Positions 1 to 5,786 of a stretch of 6,504 nt of DNA are shown one piece after another (the stretch's first letter is position 1; each line of letters opens with the position of its first letter). The DNA lies in the NCBI GenBank assembly GCA_002500765.1, contig DLSX01000167.1:1858-8361 (forward strand). The letters are read 5' to 3'. The position numbers were made by a program, and so were the translations under genes. The notes under the pieces were generated by a model, which saw only the letters and a program-made list of their open reading frames with translations, searched no databases and was not told the DNA's origin. This DNA comes from Neorhizobium sp. UBA7851. Its GTDB lineage: Bacteria > Pseudomonadota > Alphaproteobacteria > Rhizobiales > Rhizobiaceae.

Positions 1-97
1 TTTTCGCGCCCGGGTTGTTTTTTGGCGAGTGCAGTTTAGTTGTGCCCTTGCAGTGATCTGTCATCATCCCGCTGACCTGTAATGGGGAGGCGGGATT
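1..97. other. Non-coding leader upstream of the membrane/TPR gene
   Basis: This stretch has no credible gene and must hold the upstream signals of the plus-strand gene that starts at 98. A T-rich run lies at about 15-23. I looked for a -35/-10 pair with 16-18 nt spacing and found none good enough to call. The only clear signal is the ribosome binding site at 84-90. The promoter may be here in a weak form or off the left edge. Confidence 0.5.
84..90 (+). promoter_or_regulatory. Ribosome binding site fixing the start at 98
   Basis: GGGGAGG lies 7 nt before the ATG at 98. It is a near-perfect Shine-Dalgarno match at ideal spacing and supports this start for the 479-residue protein. Confidence 0.75.
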
Positions 98-1537
98 ATG
101 TTTTTACAGAAATCGGAATCGTTCAGGGCCAGGGTCGCCCAGCAAAACTTTAGCCGTGGACTCGAGGCCATCGAGAGGTTTGCGGTCTACGGTGCCCTTG
201 TTCTCTCCACCCTCGTTGCCTTGATGGCCATATCCGTGGCGATTTCTGAAAACGGCCTGGACGCCAGACTGTTCTTTCGGTCGTTTTCAGTGGGATTCGC
301 CTGCGTTTTTGCAGCGACGGCTCTTGGTGCCGCGTTCGGCTTCATCTTCGGCATTCCCCGTGTTCTTCAGCGCCGGCCCGGTGGTATCGAGAAGGGGCAG
401 CAGTTCGCCATCACCGAGAAAACTGGAAGTCAGCTTTTTTTCACGAATACGAGCCTTGAGGAAATATCCGACTGGCTTACGAAAATCATCGTTGGGATCG
501 GGCTCGTTCAGTTCACGGCAATACTGGAATCTATCCATGCGGCGTCATTGTTCGCTGCGGCTTTTGTTTATGATCGCATTCCGGCTTTGGAGCCTCCTGC
601 CGGAGCCAATGCCACACGCTGGTTGGCCGCCAATCATCCCATCAGTTCGTTTCTTTTCGCGATCATCGTCACGAGCCTGCTGTCAACGTGTCTTTTCGTC
701 TATGTGGAGATGCGCACGCGCGTGACCCGAATATTCCTAGTCACGGAAAAAGAGGTGGCCGGCACCGAGGCAGACGGACAGATATCCATGCCGAAACTGA
801 TTGGCGACATTCCGGAGTTGGGGGGCTCGACCGGCAAGAAGGTGCAAGGGGGCGGCACGCAGCATTTTCTGACGCTGCTTGAACCATCCACTGAGGAACG
901 AGCGCTTGCAACGACCGCCTGGGATCAGCTCGATGGCCCCGCCCAGATCGGCACATGGGCCGTGGCTCAGGCAAAGGACAAAAATTTCCAGGTTGCGGAA
1001 GATGCCCTTCGCGAGGCTTTGAAGTTTGCACCGGGCAACGTCAGCCTTTTGCAGCGACTGGCCGAGCTGAGGCTTGTCAGAAGGAACGATCAGGGTTTTG
1101 TCGAGACCATGAACGAGCTTGCGGTTCGAAAGGTCAGCATGGCCCCTGAACTGCAGGCGCTGTTCGAAAAGGCGCTGCTGATCGCACTTTATCTTTCAGG
1201 CAGAGACAGTGTGGAGAAGGCTATCAACATCTCGAACGTTCTGATCGAACACCGGCCTGTCAAAGCGATCACGTATCTCCATCGTGCCTGCGCGTTGGGC
1301 CAGAAATATGCATTTCTCGATAGTGAAACGGCAGAGGCACAGAAAGTTCGGACAAATGCTCTCGATGCGCTGCGAAAGGTTGTCGAACTGGTGCCGGATC
1401 CCATGGCTTGGGAACGTGTGCTGATGAGGCAGCTTTACGATCCGAAACGCTTCAGCGGAAAGCTGAATGAAGACGATCTCACGACATTCAGAGGTGACAG
1501 GGAGTTTGAAGAGCTCATCAGCGCGGGAGTTGAGTAG
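98..1537 (+). CDS. Predicted four-helix membrane protein with cytoplasmic TPR-like C-terminal region, function unknown
   Basis: I cannot assign a function to this 479-residue protein. Hydrophobic segments lie at about residues 29-50, 62-86, 129-157 and 183-204. Arg/Lys clusters before the first, after the second and after the fourth predict four membrane helices with both ends in the cytoplasm. Between helices 2 and 3 are FGIPR (84-88) and the segment NTSLEEISDWLTKIIVGIG (117-135), which from memory resembles a conserved motif in uncharacterised bacterial membrane proteins. Residues 205-479 are soluble. Residues 298-327 (AEDALREALKFAPGN and what follows) read like a TPR helix pair, and 421-443 like a second. 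The ending, LTTFRGDREFEELI (461-474), is typical of the last helix of TPR proteins. No catalytic motif is visible. The start is fixed by a strong ribosome binding site. The gene is single, converges on the panE-like gene 37 nt away, and has lower GC than its neighbours in the lines I counted. A sensor or scaffold role would be a guess. Confidence 0.8.
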   Translation: MFLQKSESFRARVAQQNFSRGLEAIERFAVYGALVLSTLVALMAISVAISENGLDARLFFRSFSVGFACVFAATALGAAFGFIFGIPRVLQRRPGGIEKGQQFAITEKTGSQLFFTNTSLEEISDWLTKIIVGIGLVQFTAILESIHAASLFAAAFVYDRIPALEPPAGANATRWLAANHPISSFLFAIIVTSLLSTCLFVYVEMRTRVTRIFLVTEKEVAGTEADGQISMPKLIGDIPELGGSTGKKVQGGGTQHFLTLLEPSTEERALATTAWDQLDGPAQIGTWAVAQAKDKNFQVAEDALREALKFAPGNVSLLQRLAELRLVRRNDQGFVETMNELAVRKVSMAPELQALFEKALLIALYLSGRDSVEKAINISNVLIEHRPVKAITYLHRACALGQKYAFLDSETAEAQKVRTNALDALRKVVELVPDPMAWERVLMRQLYDPKRFSGKLNEDDLTTFRGDREFEELISAGVE

Positions 1538-1563
1538 CCTTCTCTATTCCTGGGAAGGGTTTT
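1538..1563 (+). terminator. Possible weak terminator between convergent genes
   Basis: Right after the TAG stop, CCTTC (1538-1542) can pair with GAAGG (1554-1558) across an 11-nt loop. GTTTT follows at 1559-1563. The stem is only 5 bp and the T run is short, so this is a weak intrinsic terminator at best. The place, a 37-nt gap between two convergent genes, is where one is expected. Confidence 0.25.
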
Positions 1564-1574
1564 GGCGTTGCGCA

Positions 1575-2480
1575 TCACCCCTCCGCCGCATTGGTATCGC
1601 TGACGGCCGTCAGCAGCGCCAGCATGGCTTCGTTCAGGGGTGTCGCAATGCCATGCCGCCTTCCTGCCGCGACAACGGCACCATTCAGCGCTTCGATTTC
1701 CAGCGGTCTTCCGGCAAGGCAGTCGAAATACATCGACGTGCCGGCCTCGGCCGGATAGCCTAGAAACGTCTCGAGGATCGATTCCGCTTCGTTGTCGCAC
1801 AATCGTGCACCTTCCGCGCGACCGACGGTGACGGCTTCGCGCAGAATGCCGAGGGACAGACCCTGTATGTCTGCTCTCTGGAAGACGCCGAGCCTCTGGC
1901 GCGTCAACGCCGTGATCGGGTTGGCGATGACGTTGACCAGCAGTTTGCGCCATTGATAGGTGATGAATTCAGCGCTTATGCCGACATCGATCAGCGTGCC
2001 TGCAAAGAGGGCGGCGAAGGCATCGGCCTCGGGCACGGACGGAACCAGCAGATCGTGGCCGCGGATATGGCGCAGCCTGACATGGTCCGGCGCCAGCCGC
2101 TCGCCGTTGTAGTAGACGATCGCGGGCAGGACCGTAGCGCCTTTCGCGAAGGGACCAACGCGCTCCTCATGGGCGATGCCATTCTGCAGCACGGCCACCG
2201 TTGTCTGCGGCGTGCAGAGGCGTTCAAGCCACGGGGCGGCGGAGGCGACATCCTGCGCCTTTGTGCAGAGAATAACCCAGTCGACCGGTTCGGCGATGTT
2301 CGGGTCCGTCAGCGTCTTCAATGCTATCGACGTGCTGTCTTCGTTGTGGTCGAAGGTGAGCATATCGATCCGGCTGCGGGCGCAGACCGTCACGTCATTG
2401 TCCGGTGACAGGCTCAGGCAGGCTGCCGCGACACCACCGATCCCGCCAAGTCCGACGACTGCAATCTTACGTCCCGCCAT
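1575..2480 (-). CDS. panE: Ketopantoate reductase family protein (ApbA/PanE-like 2-dehydropantoate 2-reductase)
   Basis: This is likely a cytoplasmic NADPH-dependent reductase converting 2-dehydropantoate to pantoate in the pantothenate/CoA pathway. The 301-residue protein starts with a Rossmann nucleotide-binding loop, GLGGIGG (10-16). The family's key residues line up with those I recall for E. coli PanE: K74 in CTKAQD, N100 in QNG, K179, N183 and N187 in the WRKLLVNVIANP segment, S249, and E261 in GRPLEIEALNG. Length is normal for the family (about 300). I chose the ATG at 2480 because GAGGAG sits 8 nt upstream. An in-frame GTG at 2501 would add seven residues but has no ribosome binding site. 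The gene lies 84 nt downstream of phr on the same strand, so it may be the last gene of the operon or have its own promoter. Family membership is secure. Rhizobia often carry several paralogs, so the exact substrate, and therefore the panE symbol, is less certain. Confidence 0.82.
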   Translation of the reverse strand: MAGRKIAVVGLGGIGGVAAACLSLSPDNDVTVCARSRIDMLTFDHNEDSTSIALKTLTDPNIAEPVDWVILCTKAQDVASAAPWLERLCTPQTTVAVLQNGIAHEERVGPFAKGATVLPAIVYYNGERLAPDHVRLRHIRGHDLLVPSVPEADAFAALFAGTLIDVGISAEFITYQWRKLLVNVIANPITALTRQRLGVFQRADIQGLSLGILREAVTVGRAEGARLCDNEAESILETFLGYPAEAGTSMYFDCLAGRPLEIEALNGAVVAAGRRHGIATPLNEAMLALLTAVSDTNAAEG

Positions 2481-2488
2481 GCCGATCT

Positions 2489-2494
2489 CTCCTC
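2489..2494 (-). promoter_or_regulatory. Ribosome binding site that selects the ATG start of the panE-like gene
   Basis: On the minus strand GAGGAG lies 8 nt before the ATG at 2480-2478. The alternative in-frame GTG at 2501 has no purine-rich site at the right distance, so this element decides the start. Confidence 0.7.
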
Positions 2495-2513
2495 TTGCCA
2501 CGTGAGGAGATTA

Positions 2514-2542
2514 ATCGCGGATGACGCTCCGTGAAACGTCAA
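2514..2542 (-). promoter_or_regulatory. Tentative promoter in the phr-panE gap
   Basis: In the 84-nt gap, the minus strand carries TTGACG (2542-2537), a good -35 match. The hexamer 17 nt further on is CGCGAT (2519-2514), a poor -10. TGACG and CGTCA also form a 5-bp inverted repeat around this -35. The site may let the panE-like gene be transcribed separately from phr, but the weak -10 makes the call uncertain. Confidence 0.2.
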
Positions 2543-2564
2543 TCCCGCGACATGCGGTACTGCC

Positions 2565-4001
2565 TCAGCCTTTCAGGCCCTTATAGGCTTCCAGCGCCCG
2601 GTCGCGGGCCAAGCCGTGATTGACGATGGGCCGCGGATAGGTCTTGCCGAGTTCCACGCCCGCATCCGCCAGAATGTGTTCGGGCGCTTCGAAGGGCTTG
2701 TGGATGTATTTCTTCGGCAGGTCCTTCAGTTCCGGCACGAAGTGGCGGACGTAATCGCCGTCGGGATCGAATTTCTCGCCCTGCAGGATCGGGTTGAAGA
2801 TACGGAAGAAGGGGGAGGCGTCTGCGCCTGAGCCTGCTACCCATTGCCAGTTGGCGGTGTTGCTCGCCGGATCGGCATCGAGCAGCGTATCGCGGAACCA
2901 TTCTTCGCCACGTCGCCAGTCGATCAGCAGGTCCTTGATCAGGAAGGAGGCCGTAATCATGCGGACGCGGTTATGCATGTAGCCGGTCTGCCAGAGTTCG
3001 CGCATGCCGGCATCGACGATCGGGTAACCGGTCAGTCCCTTCGTCCAGGCACGAAAATCGGCGGCGTCGAATGCCCATTCGAAAGCATCGAACTTGTCGT
3101 CCCAGTTCCTAGTGCGCAGATCGGGAAACTCGACCAGAAGATTGTAGCAGAAGTCGCGCCAGGCCAGTTCCTTGCGGTAATGCACCAGATCGTCCCGGTG
3201 CTTCTTTGCCAGCCCGTTGGTGGCGTGCCAGATGCGGGCGGGAGAAATCTCGCCGAGCGCCAGATGCGGAGAGAGTTTCGAGGTCGCCTCGATGGCGGGA
3301 AAATCGCGGCCGCGCTTGTAATCGTGCAGGTCGGCGTCGATCAGGTCTTCCAGCCTCTCCTGTGCGCCAACTTCGCCGGGCGTCCAGTGTTCGGAAAAGC
3401 CTGCCGCCCAGTTCGGCTTTGTCGGCAGCAGGTTCCAGCCGTCGAGCGCCTCGGAGCGGGGATGGCTTGCGGGTGATGGTATACTTTTCGGCGCGTCAAT
3501 CGGTTCATGCGGCTCGTGCAGCTTCTGCATGGCGTTCCAGAAGGGCGTATAGACCTTGAAGGCATTGCCGGAACCGGTGCGGATCGTTTTCGAATCATGC
3601 AGCAATTGCCCGTGGAAGGCGCGGATGGCGATGCCGGCATCCTTCAGCGCTATCGCTATATCCCGGTCGATCGAGGTCCGCTCATAGGCGCGGTTGACAT
3701 AGACCGTTTTCGCGCCGGTCTTGCGGGCGATGTCGATAATGGTTTCATCGGCGTTTCCCGTCGCAAGTATCAGGTCGCTGCCCAGTGACCTGAGGCGCTC
3801 CTTCAGTGCCGACAGCGAATGATGCAGCCACCATCCCTGCGCGGCGCCGAGCGGGCCGATATCCGGCTGATCCGGCTCGCGGATATAGACAGGCACGACC
3901 GGGCCACCTGCATCGATCGCGGCATGCAGAGCTGCGTTATCGTCGAGACGCAGATCCTTGCGGAACCAGAGAATGGCGGCTGCTTGGTTCTTCTCGGGCA
4001 C
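2565..4001 (-). CDS. phrB: Deoxyribodipyrimidine photolyase (CPD photolyase, cryptochrome/photolyase family)
   Basis: This flavoenzyme uses blue/near-UV light to split cyclobutane pyrimidine dimers in DNA. The 478-residue length is normal. The N-terminal antenna domain opens with LWFRKDLRLDDNAAL (11-25). The C-terminal FAD domain has TSKLSPHLALGEISP (240-254), ELAWRDF (278-284), TGYPIVDAGMRELWQTGYMHNRVRM (324-348) and the NTANWQW/FFRIFNP region (381-404). By analogy with E. coli photolyase, W385, W362 and W319 form the electron-transfer triad, N381 is the Asn near flavin N5, and W281 and M348 contact the dimer. The one cysteine I see (C285) rules out the iron-sulfur (6-4) type. Class I versus the PhrA-like class III cannot be settled by eye. 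Agrobacterium names differ (phrA for CPD, phrB for 6-4), so the symbol follows E. coli use. The start is GTG, supported by GGAG 6 nt upstream. It lies 58 nt after moeA, with a perfect inverted repeat in between. Confidence 0.93.
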   Translation of the reverse strand: MPEKNQAAAILWFRKDLRLDDNAALHAAIDAGGPVVPVYIREPDQPDIGPLGAAQGWWLHHSLSALKERLRSLGSDLILATGNADETIIDIARKTGAKTVYVNRAYERTSIDRDIAIALKDAGIAIRAFHGQLLHDSKTIRTGSGNAFKVYTPFWNAMQKLHEPHEPIDAPKSIPSPASHPRSEALDGWNLLPTKPNWAAGFSEHWTPGEVGAQERLEDLIDADLHDYKRGRDFPAIEATSKLSPHLALGEISPARIWHATNGLAKKHRDDLVHYRKELAWRDFCYNLLVEFPDLRTRNWDDKFDAFEWAFDAADFRAWTKGLTGYPIVDAGMRELWQTGYMHNRVRMITASFLIKDLLIDWRRGEEWFRDTLLDADPASNTANWQWVAGSGADASPFFRIFNPILQGEKFDPDGDYVRHFVPELKDLPKKYIHKPFEAPEHILADAGVELGKTYPRPIVNHGLARDRALEAYKGLKG

Positions 4002-4007
4002 GATCTA

Positions 4008-4011
4008 CTCC
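4008..4011 (-). promoter_or_regulatory. Ribosome binding site for the GTG start of phr
   Basis: GGAG on the minus strand lies 6 nt before the GTG at 4001-3999. It supports the rare GTG start, which keeps the whole antenna-domain opening. No earlier plausible in-frame start precedes it. The site sits 2 nt beyond the end of the palindrome at 4014-4033. Confidence 0.65.
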
Positions 4012-4013
4012 GT

Positions 4014-4033
4014 TTGGGCATCACTATGCCCAA
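4014..4033 (-). promoter_or_regulatory. Perfect 8-bp inverted repeat between moeA and phr
   Basis: TTGGGCAT (4014-4021) and ATGCCCAA (4026-4033) are exact reverse complements separated by 4 nt. The element sits in the 58-nt gap after the moeA stop and ends 2 nt before the phr ribosome binding site. As RNA it would form an 8-bp hairpin with an AGTG loop. No T run follows on the minus strand, so it is not a standard intrinsic terminator. It could be a regulator's operator, an RNA-stabilising or translation-affecting hairpin, or a weak attenuator. It does not match the GTTC-N7-GTTC LexA box of alphaproteobacteria. The repeat itself is certain; its role is not known. Confidence 0.5.
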
Positions 4034-4059
4034 GGCTACGGATTTCATGGCTGCCCGGA

Positions 4060-5280
4060 TCACTCGAAGGGGCGAATGAGCAGAATGGGGCAGGGTTCGC
4101 CGGCTGCCAGTTCCGGCGCATGCGGAGGGCGCACGATGAGGCCGTCGGCATGGGCAAAGATTTTCATCATCGACGAATCCTGCTTCGGATTGGCGTCGGC
4201 GACGAGCTGGCCCTTATCGTTTCGGGTGAGTTTCGAGCGCAGGTAATCCTGCCTCAGGTCATTCGGCTTCAACACATTGGCAGTAATGCCCTCGACCTCG
4301 CGCTTGCGTTCCGGCAGGCCGGCGAGGCGGCGCAGCAGCGGTTCGAGGAAAAGCATGCCGGTGACCATGCTGGCGACAGGATTGCCGGGCAGGCCGAGCA
4401 CATGCATCCCGTCCAGCCAGCCGACCATCAGCGGTTTTCCGGGGCGCATGGCGATGCGCCAGAAATCGAGTTCCATGCCGGCGGATTTCAATGTCGACTG
4501 CACCAGATCGTGATCGCCGACCGAGGCGCCGCCCAGCGTGACGAGGATATCGGCTCCTGCGTCGCGTGCGCGCCCAATAGCAGCGGAGATGGCGTCCTTA
4601 CGATCCGCGGCGATGCCGAGATCGAGAACCTCTCCGCCATTGTCGCGCACCAGAGCGGCAACACCGAACGTGTTGGAGGCGATGATCTGTGCGGGAGCGG
4701 GGCTACCGCCCGGTTCGATCAGTTCGTCACCGGTTGCAAGGATTGCGACCTTGGGCCTGCGCAAGACGGGAAGCGTCGGGTAGTTCATCGCGGCTGCGAC
4801 GGTCAGGTGCGAGAAATCGATCCGCGTGCCGGCTTTCAGCACCGTCTCCCCTTCGGCAAAATCCTGGCCGCGGGGACGAATATGTCGCCCGGCGGTGACG
4901 TCGAGCGTGGTGCGGATGCGGTTTTCGCCGATCTTTTCGGCGTCTTCCTGAATAAGGATCGTGTCGGCGCCTTCAGGCACCGGCGCGCCGGTGAAGATGC
5001 GGACGGTTTCTCCGCGTCCGAGACGTCCGTCGAAAGCGTGGCCGGCGGCGGCGCTGTCGATCACCGTCAGTTCCGAGCCGACCTGCGCTGCGTCGGCCGC
5101 CGCCAGCGCGTAACCGTCCATGGCGGAAGAGTTGAAGGGTGGCTGGGTCAGCCTCGCCTGGATGTCCGAAGCCAGGACGCGGTCAACCGCATCGCCGAGA
5201 GCAACCATCTGGATTTCCGAGACCGCCAAGACACGGGCCAGCAGCCGGGCCTTGGCGTCTGAAACGGGCAAAAGCGTCAT
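4060..5280 (-). CDS. moeA: Molybdopterin molybdenumtransferase MoeA
   Basis: MoeA inserts molybdate into adenylylated molybdopterin, the last general step of molybdenum cofactor synthesis, in the cytoplasm. The 406-residue length is typical. Motifs run in the family order: PPFNSSAMDGYAL (47-59) with the conserved Asp, TGAPVPEGAD and IQED (97-113), RPRGQD (135-140), TGDELI (183-188), the MoCF signature LVTLGGASVGDHD (246-258), MRPGKP (278-283) and LGLPGNPVA (295-303), then the C-terminal beta-barrel domain. No active-site residue looks lost. The ATG start has AAGGAG upstream, with 7 nt between its GGAG and the ATG, 18 nt after the moaC stop, which points to one transcript with moaC. MoaC and MoeA act in the same pathway, so co-expression makes sense. 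From memory, lexA often follows moeA in Rhizobiales; here a photolyase gene does. Confidence 0.96.
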   Translation of the reverse strand: MTLLPVSDAKARLLARVLAVSEIQMVALGDAVDRVLASDIQARLTQPPFNSSAMDGYALAAADAAQVGSELTVIDSAAAGHAFDGRLGRGETVRIFTGAPVPEGADTILIQEDAEKIGENRIRTTLDVTAGRHIRPRGQDFAEGETVLKAGTRIDFSHLTVAAAMNYPTLPVLRRPKVAILATGDELIEPGGSPAPAQIIASNTFGVAALVRDNGGEVLDLGIAADRKDAISAAIGRARDAGADILVTLGGASVGDHDLVQSTLKSAGMELDFWRIAMRPGKPLMVGWLDGMHVLGLPGNPVASMVTGMLFLEPLLRRLAGLPERKREVEGITANVLKPNDLRQDYLRSKLTRNDKGQLVADANPKQDSSMMKIFAHADGLIVRPPHAPELAAGEPCPILLIRPFE

Positions 5281-5287
5281 GGCGGAT

Positions 5288-5293
5288 CTCCTT
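5288..5293 (-). promoter_or_regulatory. Ribosome binding site of moeA
   Basis: AAGGAG on the minus strand lies in the 18-nt moaC-moeA gap, 7 nt before the moeA ATG at 5280. It is the strongest ribosome binding site in this operon and suggests moeA is translated independently although co-transcribed. Confidence 0.7.
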
Positions 5294-5298
5294 GAAGC

Positions 5299-5784
5299 TC
5301 AGGCTTTGAAATGGCCGGATTTGCCGCCGGTCTTTTCCATGAGCCTTATGCCGCCGATTTCCATCGCCTTGTCGACGGCCTTGGCCATGTCGTAGATCGT
5401 CAGGCAGGTGACGGAGACGGCGGTCAGCGCCTCCATCTCGACGCCGGTCTTGCCGGTGAGTTTTGCCGTGGCCGTGACGCGCAGGCCGGGGAGGGCATCG
5501 TCTTCCGCGATCTCCACCGACACCTTGGTCAGCATCAGCGGATGGCAGAGCGGGATAAGGTCGGAGGTCTTCTTGGCGGCCATGATGCCGGCGAGGCGCG
5601 CGGTACCGATGACATCGCCCTTCTTGGCATTGCCGTCGCGGATCAGCGCCAGCGTCTCGGGCAACATGCGGACAAAACCTTCGGCGGTCGCCGAACGGCT
5701 GGTCTCGGCCTTGTCGCCGACATCGACCATATGGGCCTCGCCGGCCTGATCGATATGGGTGAGCCTGCTCCCGCTGTCGGCCAT
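5299..5784 (-). CDS. moaC: Cyclic pyranopterin monophosphate synthase MoaC
   Basis: MoaC works with MoaA in the first stage of molybdenum cofactor synthesis, turning the GTP-derived 3',8-cyclo intermediate into cyclic pyranopterin monophosphate. The 161-residue product has the same length as E. coli MoaC. It opens with LTHIDQAGEAHMVDVGDK (8-25) and carries LIPLCHPL (76-83) with the active-site His, TGVEMEALTAVSV (113-125), LTIYDMAKA (128-136) with the conserved Asp, and a C-terminal KSGHF. The frame stays open to a more distant ATG at 5913. Those 43 extra codons lie inside trpC, give a low-complexity Arg-rich peptide and are not part of the family. The ATG at 5784 fits the family start and overlaps the trpC stop by one base (TGATG), so translation is probably coupled to trpC. 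A partial site, GGCGG, lies 7 nt upstream. Confidence 0.96.
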   Translation of the reverse strand: MADSGSRLTHIDQAGEAHMVDVGDKAETSRSATAEGFVRMLPETLALIRDGNAKKGDVIGTARLAGIMAAKKTSDLIPLCHPLMLTKVSVEIAEDDALPGLRVTATAKLTGKTGVEMEALTAVSVTCLTIYDMAKAVDKAMEIGGIRLMEKTGGKSGHFKA

Positions 5785-5786
5785 CA
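5782..5786 (-). other. TGATG stop-start overlap of trpC and moaC
   Basis: On the minus strand TGA (5786-5784) of trpC and ATG (5784-5782) of moaC share the A. Such overlaps usually mean the ribosome ending one gene restarts on the next. It fits the poor ribosome binding site of moaC and decides moaC's start. Confidence 0.85.

Noticed and set aside
1..23. GC-rich stretch followed by a T run, resembling the tail of an intrinsic terminator
   Set aside because: The left arm of any hairpin would lie outside the window, so pairing cannot be shown.
2288..2301. GTTC-N6-GTTC resembling the alphaproteobacterial LexA box
   Set aside because: The spacing is 6 rather than 7 and it lies within the panE-like coding region, not in a promoter.
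2844..3476. Plus-strand open frame (210 codons) antisense to phr
   Set aside because: It lies wholly within the photolyase gene and has no family resemblance.
4094..4112. Pair of GTTC half-sites near the 3' end of moeA, upstream of phr
   Set aside because: They are separated by 11 nt instead of 7 and lie in coding sequence, so they do not form a LexA box.
3958..5262. Long plus-strand open frame (434 codons) antisense to moeA and the start of phr
   Set aside because: It mirrors well-supported genes on the other strand, has no ribosome binding site that stands out, and its product has no recognisable domain. Long antisense frames are common in GC-rich DNA.
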